NCBI GenBank assembly: GCA_903834675.1
Contig: CAILKC010000849.1
Span: 1 to 21,308, forward strand
Source of the DNA: an uncultured Victivallales bacterium
GTDB lineage: Bacteria; Verrucomicrobiota; Lentisphaeria; Oligosphaerales; JAFGRS01
DNA length: 21,308 nt
Direction: 5' to 3'
A program made the position numbers and the translations under genes. How positions within the stretch are numbered: position 1 is the first letter of the stretch; the number at the start of each line of letters is the position of its first letter. This document shows positions 7,839-15,499 of the stretch, piece after piece. The notes under the pieces are model-generated. The model saw only the letters and a list, made by a program, of their open reading frames with translations. It was not told where the DNA came from and ran no database searches.

Positions 7839-10751
7839 CTACTTCAGCCGTTCCAGCATCTCGCCAATCTCGATGCGGACGGTGTCGGCAAGGGTACGGT
7901 CCTTGGGTTCGCGCCAGCGGAGATTGTCAGCCCTTGCGGTCTCGAGGACGCGGCCCGGAGCCGCCGCCAACAGCGCCCGAGCCGCCGGCAGCAGCGCCTG
8001 CTGGGGAGTTGCCTTTTCGACCTCGGCAATCCTCCGGCGCAACCAGGTCAGATACTCGAAGTCACCGACGCTCTCGCGAATGGCTTCCATGTGCTTGCCG
8101 GCAGTGATCGAGTCCGGGCCCACAAAGGCCGGAGCGTAGGCGGTACGCACGGCCGTGTAGGCATTCCAGGGGTTGCCACCACCGGTATCACCAAAGGCCC
8201 AGAAAAACGAGCTCTCGGCCCCGTACTCGAAGCAGGTCCAGGCCTGTAAGCGGTGGTAACTGTAGGGGTCCAGCAGGAAGGCCGGACCGCTGCACGAGTA
8301 GAAGTCGAGACGCCGTCCGGCGGCCTGCTGCGCCTTGAAAAAGTCAGCAAACGGCTTGCCGGCCTCCAGCAGCATGGGACGGTGCGGGCACAGCACATCG
8401 CTGATCGCCATCATCTCGGGGAGGGCCTTGTCGGGCTCCTTGTAAGTCGGGTCTTCCCAGATCACCACGGCAGGCTCGGCGGCCTGAATAACCTGCGCCC
8501 ACGCCACGATCACCCGATCCTGCTCCTGCCGGTTCGGTTCGTCCACCAGCAACAGGACCAGTTGCTCGGGCTGGATGTCCTTGGAGCGCAGGTACTGCAC
8601 CCAGAAACGAATCCAGCTCACCACCCGGGGGGCGAACGTGGGATCGCCGATCTTCGCGTCGCCGATGGTGTTGCCGACGGAGTTGTAGACGCAGTAGCGA
8701 CGCGCCTTGGGCCAGCGTCCGATCCAGGTGTCAAAACGGCTGGTATCCGGGGTCTTGGTGAACTGCCCATCTGGGCCGAAGCTGCCGAAGGGCATGACCG
8801 CCCCCGTGCCCCACGGCGAGTCGACGTAACGCTCCTGCAGGTGGGCGATCAACGCCTCCCGGTTCTTCAGCGTAACCCCATACTGGCTGTCGCTGTCGGT
8901 GTAGTCCCAACCGCCCACGTGCAGGGCTGGCTGCGCCGGGAAATCCAGGTCGAACACCCGCAAGGTCACCGGCACGCTCAGCGCCGCCACCCCTTCGCCA
9001 GACAGGTTCAATTGACCCGCGTGGGTTCCCGCCGGAGTCTTGACCGGTCGGAAGGTGAAGTACACCTGCCGCGTCATGCCCGCGGGCACCGTGAGCTCGT
9101 ACCCCGCGGCAGTCGGCGCGAGCACCGGCAACGCCGCCGCCACCGGCGTGCCTTCGTAGGTGTCGGTCCAAGGCACTTCGTGAACCGTCAAGTCCGCGGC
9201 CGCCGACCCGTCCGAAAACCCGGCGAAGGCCAGCTTCAGCCGCAGAGGTTTCGCGGTGCTGTTCGTCAGGTTCACCGCCCCGGCCCGCGTTTCGCCACGC
9301 ATGGCGGCGATGCGGACCGCGGCGGCCGGAGCCTTCTCCGGCAGGTCGGCCGGCTGCAAGAAGTCCCACGGGTTGGCGCCCCAGGCGGTCAATGGCGCAA
9401 CGCCCTTGGCCGCCCGCGCGGCGCCGTAGAGGGCGTACACTCGAGCATGCAGCTCGTTCAGCGGGAAGACGCTGCTGAAGCCGGCGGCCTCCAATTGCGG
9501 CACCACGTCGAGGCCCTTCTCGATGGCCGAGATTTCCGCCTTGAGAGTGGTCAGCACTGGCGCTTCCAGGTCGGCCGCGAGCACGCTGGCCCGCGCCGCC
9601 TCGAGGTCGTAGCCGATGCGGCGCTTGACGGCAGCATTGAACTGATTGTCCTGGAAGTACTCCATCGGGTAGCGGATCTCCTTGCCGACCATTGGCAGGT
9701 TGGTCCACTCCGCCTCGCCCCGGAACACCTCGATCTCGTCGATGAAACAGTACGGCCCGGCTGGATCTATGAGCAGCTTCACGTAGCGCCCATGTGCCTT
9801 CATCTCATCCGCCACGTACCGATGCACGCCGTATTTTCCCACCGGCGGAACCCCGCGTTTTAGGCTCAGTGTCACCAGATCGCCCAAGGCATAGTAGCTG
9901 CGCCCGTCAACGCTGATCAGGGCCATAACGCTGGCCGGAAACTCGACCGTCGCGACGCCGGCTGCGGTGTTGTACGACAGCCCCCGCACCGGCACATCCG
10001 CGCCGAGATCCAAGGTGATCGCCACCGGCCGCGCATTCTGCCAACCGACGGTGGTCTTCTGCGTCCAGAAGTAGCCCATGGTGTAGATCCCATCCGTGAG
10101 CTGCACCTTGTCGTCGCGGTCCGTACAGAGGGAGTAGTTCGGCAGCGGTTCGACGGTGTAGGAGCAGCCCTTGGCAATGTTCTCATGGGCCGCGTCGGCC
10201 GGCGCCCCGGCGCTGGCGGCGGCTTCCGCGACCGTGAGGACCTGAACATCATCCAGGCCCGCCGTACCGGCCGGCGTGGCGGTGCCGGTCGCGTGCCTGC
10301 CATCGGCCCACAGTTCGACCACCGCCTGGGTGGCGGCGCCCGAGGCAAACCTCACCGAGACCCCCTGCCAGCGGGTCGCTGCCGCTTGGGGCGGACAGGC
10401 CAGTCGGGCGAGTTCCTTATCCCCGGCCATAATCCGTACCAGCGGTCGCAGCACCCCGTCGGTCTTCAGTGCCGCCTTGAGGACGTAGTCCGTGTTCGCG
10501 CTGAGGGTGATCGCCTGCGTCGCTGGCTTGCCGACCAGCAGCGTCCTGGGAGCACAGCGTAGTGACCATTGGTCCGTGGCGCCGTCTTCGTTCGTATGGA
10601 CCCAGCCGGCCTCCGCCGGTACCACCCAGGCAGTCGGCCACGCCGCCTGATCTCCCTGCGCTTTGGCGAAATCTCCGTTCACCAGCAGGGGCGCTCCCCG
10701 CACCGCAAACGCCGCCGCCACCAGTGCCGCCGCCAACCGTCGCGTAACCAT
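7839..10751 (-). CDS. DUF4091/GH123-like glycoside hydrolase with CBM and discoidin domains
   Basis: A 970-aa secreted protein. The ATG at 10751 has AAGGAGGA 7 nt upstream (on the plus strand at about 10759-10766) and a signal peptide ending near AFAVRGA; upstream in-frame codons add only implausible residues. Residues about 20-178 form a CBM4/9-like module (PLLVNGDFAKAQ...GLDDVQVL). Residues about 190-350 form a discoidin (F5/8 type C)-like domain (ARPVAITLDLG ... YVKLLIDPAGPYCFIDEIEVF). Residues about 640-940 match DUF4091, the catalytic part of GH123-type enzymes: LLLVDEPNRQEQ, SDVLCPHRPM, SSFFWAFGDTGGGNPWNAY, MEAIRESVGDFEYL. The adjacent D737-E738 pair fits the Asp-Glu pair that GH123 N-acetylgalactosaminidases use with substrate assistance. 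Exact specificity is inferred. It follows the PL26-like gene by 77 bp and is probably co-transcribed. Confidence 0.85.
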   Translation of the reverse strand: MVTRRLAAALVAAAFAVRGAPLLVNGDFAKAQGDQAAWPTAWVVPAEAGWVHTNEDGATDQWSLRCAPRTLLVGKPATQAITLSANTDYVLKAALKTDGVLRPLVRIMAGDKELARLACPPQAAATRWQGVSVRFASGAATQAVVELWADGRHATGTATPAGTAGLDDVQVLTVAEAAASAGAPADAAHENIAKGCSYTVEPLPNYSLCTDRDDKVQLTDGIYTMGYFWTQKTTVGWQNARPVAITLDLGADVPVRGLSYNTAAGVATVEFPASVMALISVDGRSYYALGDLVTLSLKRGVPPVGKYGVHRYVADEMKAHGRYVKLLIDPAGPYCFIDEIEVFRGEAEWTNLPMVGKEIRYPMEYFQDNQFNAAVKRRIGYDLEAARASVLAADLEAPVLTTLKAEISAIEKGLDVVPQLEAAGFSSVFPLNELHARVYALYGAARAAKGVAPLTAWGANPWDFLQPADLPEKAPAAAVRIAAMRGETRAGAVNLTNSTAKPLRLKLAFAGFSDGSAAADLTVHEVPWTDTYEGTPVAAALPVLAPTAAGYELTVPAGMTRQVYFTFRPVKTPAGTHAGQLNLSGEGVAALSVPVTLRVFDLDFPAQPALHVGGWDYTDSDSQYGVTLKNREALIAHLQERYVDSPWGTGAVMPFGSFGPDGQFTKTPDTSRFDTWIGRWPKARRYCVYNSVGNTIGDAKIGDPTFAPRVVSWIRFWVQYLRSKDIQPEQLVLLLVDEPNRQEQDRVIVAWAQVIQAAEPAVVIWEDPTYKEPDKALPEMMAISDVLCPHRPMLLEAGKPFADFFKAQQAAGRRLDFYSCSGPAFLLDPYSYHRLQAWTCFEYGAESSFFWAFGDTGGGNPWNAYTAVRTAYAPAFVGPDSITAGKHMEAIRESVGDFEYLTWLRRRIAEVEKATPQQALLPAARALLAAAPGRVLETARADNLRWREPKDRTLADTVRIEIGEMLERLK

Positions 10752-10828
10752 ACTGTGTCCTCCTTGGGTGTGACCTTGAAACGTTACCGGCTCAGGGGGG
10801 GAAATCAATCCCGGCGCACGGCAATCCC

Positions 10829-13645
10829 CTACGGCTTTGCTGGCCCGGCGTAGACCACCTTATACTGGCGCCCATTGGTCTTGGGGTCGCTGTTGTCTGA
10901 AGTGGCGAAGTAGACCTTGTTGCCGCCCCAGTGGCTGTAGCGGCCGCGGCCCTCTTTGCGGATTTCGGCGTGGGCGCAGTGTGGGGGTCCCAGGGGCTTA
11001 CCATCCTCTAGCAGAATGAGGTCGGAATGCCCGCCGAACTGGTCACTGGGGCAGCCGTAGGCAAAGCTGCCGATGTAGAGGAAGCCGATCTCGTGGCCCA
11101 TCGCGGTAGGCGCTAGCACCTCTTCGAAAGGCGCCACCTGCGGGTTCGTCCGTGGCGAGGCCCAGACGGCCGCCTCGTCCATTCCGGCCCGCCGTAGGGC
11201 GGCAAGCGCGTAGGGCAACGGCACCAGATCGTGGATCGAGGCCGTGTAGATGTTGTTGACATGCCATGCGCGGGCAGTATCGACCATATCCGCAAAGCCG
11301 AGCCTGCGGAGGGACGCAAGCGGATCGGGCAACACCTGCACATCCGTTGGAATGAGCAGACGCTGCAGCAAAGCGGCGGTCATCGCGGCGTAACGCTGAT
11401 CACCGGTCTGCTGGTAGGCTAACGCGGTGACGATGGTCGGCAGGTAGTCCACCTGTCCCCAGGTCGACAGGCTCTTGGCCTCGATGCTGTCCGCGGCCTT
11501 GATGATGGCGGCCCCGAGCGTGGCGGCGTCCTCCGGCGGGGCGCTGTAGAGATAGTACAGCAAGCTGACGCTGGTGTTGGCGACGAAGCGGAAGTGGGCA
11601 GGGGTGGCAAAGGGCCAACCTTGGCCGGCCGCCTGGGTCAGTTCCGCCGCCATGAACTCGTCCGCCTTGGCCTTCATCCTGGAGTCCCCGGTGATCTCCC
11701 AGGTGCGGATCAGGCCGCCGATGCGATCCTCGTTCTCGCTGAGTGCGCCGTCCATGTGGTAGCGGGCGTACTCCAGCACCACGTCTAGCGTGCGTTCGTC
11801 GCCGGTCAGGAGGTAGTAAGTGAGCGCGCCATGCGTGGCGGTACCATAGCCGCGCACCCCGTTTCCCCAGTGCTGCTGGTCGTGGCGGTGACCGCCCCCA
11901 ACCTGGCCCGGTTCCGCGGCGCAATAGTGGCAGGTGTCCACCTCCGTAACATGCCGGCACATGGCCTCGGCGGTGCGGAACGCCTCGTAGTCGCCGGTGC
12001 GCAGGTACTGCACGAAGAGGGCCTGCGTCAGGGTGCTGTCGTTGCAGAGCCAGCCGACATAACCTCGGCTGCACCAGCCTTTTTCAGAGATGTACCCATA
12101 GTGGCTGGGAGTCGCATAGCCGTGGAAGAGCGTGTCGCCGTAGTCGATCATACCGTCCCAGTGGAAAGCGCGTTGGTTCTGCCGGATCCACTCCAGGTCC
12201 ACATTCTGGCGGGCTTCGAGCCGAGGGTAGCGCACCGGATCGGCAACGGCAAAGGGTCCGAAGACGCCGGTGGCCGCATAGTAGTCCGGGGCGCACTCCA
12301 GGAGCACTGGCGCATTCAGCCTCGCCACCATCTCCGCCCCCGTCTCGGCGCTCGTCGGTCCGAAGCGCAACGCCAGCTCATGGGTCACCGCGACTCCCTC
12401 ACCGCCGTAGGGCCACAGGCTCAGATCGTAGTGGGAGACGTTGTCGATCTCGTCGCTGCGCCGCCGCAGATCCAAGACCTTCCCCCCGCGCTCTGGCCAC
12501 AGGTAGAAGGTAAGCGCCTCCCGCTCGATCCGTAACTCCTTGGGGTGCATCTGCCAGAAGTTGCGCACCCCAAGCTCCATGGCGGCGCGGCCATCGGCCA
12601 CTCGAGCCCACCCGGCCGCCTCCTTGCCGGCGGCGAGCGTGGCTTCGCCCTGGACCACGGCATAGGTCACCGTCTTGTCCTGCGTATACGGCGCCAGGTG
12701 GTAGAGCTTCTCGGGACCGGTCTCGAAGAGACTGAGCCCCGTGTCGGCGGCCAACGCCCCAGTGTGGGGCCGCTCTCCTCCCAGCGCCCAGGTCGCCGCA
12801 CCCTCGGCCGTACGCGGAAAGCGCAGAAACAGGGCCCGGATGAAGTCCTCCTTGGGCTTGCCGGCATAGACAACGGTCGGCAGAATACGCAACTCGGTGC
12901 TGCCGGCGCAGGCATGAACCCGAATCACATACTGAATCAGCCTGCGGCCATCCTGGTTACATAGCCAACCGCTTAGCTTGACCACGGCGCGGAGGTCGTT
13001 CGCGCTCTCGACCTCGGCGCGATAGTCCCCCGCCGTGCTGGCCGTAAAGCGCTCACGGACGCCACCGCCGGCATCCCGCAGCCAGTTCTCCTCCTGCGGG
13101 GGTCCCGGTGGCTGGTGCTCGATCTCAGCGACGAACTCGCCCGGGGTCGCGACGACCTGCGTCTCGGTCCGGCCATCACAGTCGAGGTCGACCCAGGCCG
13201 CACTCGGCAGGCCGAAGGCTGTCTTCGCAAAAGCAAAACGCGCCGGGCCGCAGTCCAAGGTGATGCCGACGGCGTCCTCGTTCACGCTCACCCGCGCGGC
13301 GGCCGGCGCGGCCACGGCTCCGGGCTCGAGTTGCAGACGGATGGAGCCGTTGGTCGGCACGTCCACCTGCGTATCGACCAGCAACCACTTGACACTGCCA
13401 TCGTACCAGCGAGCCAGCGGGCGCACCCGGCAGGGCAGCTCGGCACCGGCCTCCGTACGCAAACGAGCCGTGGCGCACTCCCGGAGCACGCCCCGGGCAA
13501 AGGGTACCCCGCCGCGTACCGGCGCATTCTGCCGCACCACCCCGGCGTGGTCAACGACCGTCAGTTCGACCGGGGACAGGGCCACGCTCAGTAGCGGCAG
13601 CATAGCCACCATCGTACCCCCCCTGACGACAGTGCCTATCCCCAT
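10829..13645 (-). CDS. Exo-rhamnogalacturonan lyase-like protein (PL26-like)
   Basis: A 938-aa protein. The ATG at 13645 is preceded by GGGAGGA at about 7 nt and opens a modest signal sequence (MVAMLPLLSVALS). The N-terminal half is beta-rich (LTVVDHAGVVRQNAPVRGGV, RPLARWYDGSVKWLLVDTQV). The C-terminal half is an alpha-toroid with the pattern of the PcRGLX/exo-rhamnogalacturonan lyase family: DGMIDYGDTLFHGY, WLCNDSTLTQALFVQYLRTG, AEAMCRHVTEVDTCHY, HWGNGVRGYGTATHGALTYY, LLTGDERTLDVVLEYARYHM. The family removes unsaturated disaccharides from the ends of rhamnogalacturonan I by beta-elimination. It leads a probable two-gene unit with the DUF4091 hydrolase and sits behind a strong terminator, so it needs its own promoter within about 13646-13690; none was recognised. 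A plain pectin-active hydrolase is the main alternative. Confidence 0.82.
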   Translation of the reverse strand: MGIGTVVRGGTMVAMLPLLSVALSPVELTVVDHAGVVRQNAPVRGGVPFARGVLRECATARLRTEAGAELPCRVRPLARWYDGSVKWLLVDTQVDVPTNGSIRLQLEPGAVAAPAAARVSVNEDAVGITLDCGPARFAFAKTAFGLPSAAWVDLDCDGRTETQVVATPGEFVAEIEHQPPGPPQEENWLRDAGGGVRERFTASTAGDYRAEVESANDLRAVVKLSGWLCNQDGRRLIQYVIRVHACAGSTELRILPTVVYAGKPKEDFIRALFLRFPRTAEGAATWALGGERPHTGALAADTGLSLFETGPEKLYHLAPYTQDKTVTYAVVQGEATLAAGKEAAGWARVADGRAAMELGVRNFWQMHPKELRIEREALTFYLWPERGGKVLDLRRRSDEIDNVSHYDLSLWPYGGEGVAVTHELALRFGPTSAETGAEMVARLNAPVLLECAPDYYAATGVFGPFAVADPVRYPRLEARQNVDLEWIRQNQRAFHWDGMIDYGDTLFHGYATPSHYGYISEKGWCSRGYVGWLCNDSTLTQALFVQYLRTGDYEAFRTAEAMCRHVTEVDTCHYCAAEPGQVGGGHRHDQQHWGNGVRGYGTATHGALTYYLLTGDERTLDVVLEYARYHMDGALSENEDRIGGLIRTWEITGDSRMKAKADEFMAAELTQAAGQGWPFATPAHFRFVANTSVSLLYYLYSAPPEDAATLGAAIIKAADSIEAKSLSTWGQVDYLPTIVTALAYQQTGDQRYAAMTAALLQRLLIPTDVQVLPDPLASLRRLGFADMVDTARAWHVNNIYTASIHDLVPLPYALAALRRAGMDEAAVWASPRTNPQVAPFEEVLAPTAMGHEIGFLYIGSFAYGCPSDQFGGHSDLILLEDGKPLGPPHCAHAEIRKEGRGRYSHWGGNKVYFATSDNSDPKTNGRQYKVVYAGPAKP

Positions 13646-13682
13646 GCTCGTGTCCTCCCATGACCTCTGACTCTCGTCTCCA

Positions 13683-13726
13683 CAAACAAAACGCGGCCGC
13701 GACCCCTATCGGCTCGCGGCCGCGTT
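13683..13726 (-). terminator. Rho-independent terminator after the prepilin gene
   Basis: A perfect 13-bp stem, AACGCGGCCGCGA (13690-13702) with its complement at 13714-13726, encloses an 11-nt loop. Read on the minus strand it is followed by GTTTTGTTTG. It lies 24 bp beyond the prepilin stop and before the PL26-like gene, separating the two units. Confidence 0.9.
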
Positions 13727-13749
13727 GCAGAACCACCGGCGCGACGGGC

Positions 13750-14475
13750 TCAGTCCCCGGCGGTGACGGTCCAGATGCCGCGCGCCACGCCGCCGGTGGC
13801 ATTGCGCTGCATGCCCGCCTCAGAACGCCACTCTGCGTGCCAGTCACAAAACAGCGCGTTGGCGCCCAGCCGGTGTCGCAGCGAGAGCGCCAAGCCACTT
13901 CCCGCCGAGGTGATGAAGCCGTCGGACGGCCAGATGCCGGGCGGCGAAGAGACGACACAGTTGCTGTCCGCCATGGCCAGCGAGTTGACGGGATCCACGA
14001 CTTGTGACAGCGGCCGGTTGCCAGGCACCGCCCAGGCGGTGAGATACCAGGCGCCAACCGTCGTGTTCCCCCAGGGCGGACCATAACCGCTGCGCAGCCG
14101 CCAACCGCCGCAGGTAGCACAGAGTGAACCGCTGACGCCCGCGTCGGCCAGGGAGTTTGCCGTCCCCTGCAAGCCGGTGTAGGATGGGCAGATGAAGCAC
14201 TTGAGGTTCTTGACGTACGTGGCCAGCAGATAGGGAACCCAGACCGTTCCGACGGGATAGGTAATGGAATTGGGCGCGACGTACTCCGCGTTGTCGTCGG
14301 CATACATGGCGTAGCTCAAACCGATCTGCTTCAGGTTGCTGGTGCAACTTGCGGAACGGGCCTTCTCCCGCGCCTGAGCCAGGGCCGGCAAGAGCATGGC
14401 CGCCAGAATCGCGATGATCGCAATGACCACCAGCAATTCGATCAGGGTGAATGCTCGCTTTCTCGCGATGGCCAT
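13750..14475 (-). CDS. Type II pseudopilin-like protein with variant H-X9-DG signature
   Basis: A 241-aa protein. The ATG at 14475 is preceded by GGGAGAG at about 5 nt. The leader MAIARKRA precedes the processed helix F9-T-L-I-E13, with Glu at mature position +5. A prepilin peptidase would cut after A8, where Gly is more usual. The hydrophobic helix runs to about residue 35, followed by [16 protein letters not shown] and [16 protein letters not shown], the standard pattern of DUF1559-type prepilins. Near the C-terminus, H201 is followed nine residues later by D211-W ([14 protein letters not shown]), where the family signature is H-X9-DG. Cysteines at CFIC and LCATC may form disulfides. These short prepilins are very numerous in their host phyla and their role is mostly unknown; a surface or secretion-associated pseudopilus is the usual guess. 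It is a single-gene unit. Confidence 0.9.
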   Translation of the reverse strand: MAIARKRAFTLIELLVVIAIIAILAAMLLPALAQAREKARSASCTSNLKQIGLSYAMYADDNAEYVAPNSITYPVGTVWVPYLLATYVKNLKCFICPSYTGLQGTANSLADAGVSGSLCATCGGWRLRSGYGPPWGNTTVGAWYLTAWAVPGNRPLSQVVDPVNSLAMADSNCVVSSPPGIWPSDGFITSAGSGLALSLRHRLGANALFCDWHAEWRSEAGMQRNATGGVARGIWTVTAGD

Positions 14476-14729
14476 ACGTTCTCTCCCGATGTTGGACACT
14501 TCCCGCGGTGCCATGACAGCCTGACACAACCAACCGTAAATCGCTGGCCACGTTAGCCGTCGCAGGCGCAAAAGGCAACCCTACCAATAGGTTACTTCAC
14601 GGCGCTCCGGTAAAGCCCAACCGGGCTGTCAACCGGTGGCGCTTTGGCGGCCCGCGGCCAGGGCGGTTCAAAATGCCGAGATACCAGGCAGGCGTTACCT
14701 CGACGAGGCTCCGCCCGGCGCCAGCCTCA

Positions 14730-15281
14730 TCACCGGGGCTTGCAGACCAACTCGACCACCCTCAGGTCAAAGAAATCCTGGGTGTGGGCGGCCCGGATCA
14801 CCACGGCGGAGTCAGCCCCCCGACCGCTGCCACCGATGGCCATGACCTCGGTGCCTGGCGCCACCAGGCCCGCATCGACCGCCATGCAACTAACTTCCGC
14901 CGCGACCTTGACGCCCTCGCTGAACGCCTTCAGGGTCAAGGCGATGATCTCATCGACCTGGACCGCCCCCAGCTTCCTCTTTACCGCCCGCCCCAGCATG
15001 CCAAAGGCGTGCCCGGAAAAGACCAGACGCGCACCCGCCGCCTCGAGCGTCTGACGCTGCGTGGCGTCGAGCTTCTCCGGGTAGATGCCGTTGACCACGA
15101 TCACGTTGAAGCCCGCGAACAGCGTCGCGGCCCGGGCGCCGGTGGCGCCCGAGGTCGAGGCGACGACGATGTCGCGCAGGCCCAACTGCACCGCCCGCTC
15201 CATGGCCAAGGCCAGCGTGGCGTCGGTGTTCTCGGGACCACCCTTGGCGAAGTAGACTGTCTTGGTCTCTGGCAAACTCAT
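14730..15281 (-). CDS. AF0103-like protein, pyruvate kinase C-terminal fold
   Basis: A 183-aa cytoplasmic protein. The ATG at 15281 has AGAGGGG about 8 nt upstream. The whole length matches, as I recall it, the small family typified by Archaeoglobus AF0103, which adopts the alpha/beta fold of the pyruvate kinase C-terminal domain but lacks the catalytic barrel. Conserved stretches include KTVYFAKGGPENTDATL, DIVVASTSGATGARA, GHAFGMLGRAVKRKLGAVQ, GVKVAAEVSCMAVDAGLV and AIGGSGRGADSAVVIRAAH, followed by FFDLRVVELVCKPR. The glycine-rich and phosphate-binding-like loops suggest a ligand-binding or regulatory role, but no reaction is established. It stands alone, 218 bp after the 1255-aa gene and 254 bp before the prepilin gene. 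No firm promoter was seen. Confidence 0.85.
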   Translation of the reverse strand: MSLPETKTVYFAKGGPENTDATLALAMERAVQLGLRDIVVASTSGATGARAATLFAGFNVIVVNGIYPEKLDATQRQTLEAAGARLVFSGHAFGMLGRAVKRKLGAVQVDEIIALTLKAFSEGVKVAAEVSCMAVDAGLVAPGTEVMAIGGSGRGADSAVVIRAAHTQDFFDLRVVELVCKPR

Positions 15282-15499
15282 CTTGCTGTACCCCTCTTGT
15301 TGGGAGTCATGCGTGGCCCACAACCCCGCGACACATGACGACACACCCTGCGACAACGAACCCACCTGCCGGAGCCCGGCCCGCAACCGTCACTACGGCA
15401 CCTTACATGCGCATCGCCTCAGGTTCGAGTGCGTCGTCATTCGACCTCCGTTATCCGTACACAACCCGCCGCGAACACCGATCCGACGCTGCGAGGGTT

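Noticed and set aside
8253..9863. 536-codon plus-strand open frame opposite the DUF4091 hydrolase
   Set aside because: It lacks family motifs and a ribosome-binding site, while the minus-strand frame carries clear DUF4091 signatures.
13725..13734. Fragment of the small repeat element (TTGCAGAACC)
   Set aside because: It is only a 10-bp match, sits at the edge of the prepilin terminator, and has no arm similarity beyond it; probably chance.
14614..14627. Terminator for the AF0103-like gene
   Set aside because: The stem is only 5 bp (AGCCC/GGGCT) and the T run is very short. It lies about 100 bp past the stop, too weak to annotate.
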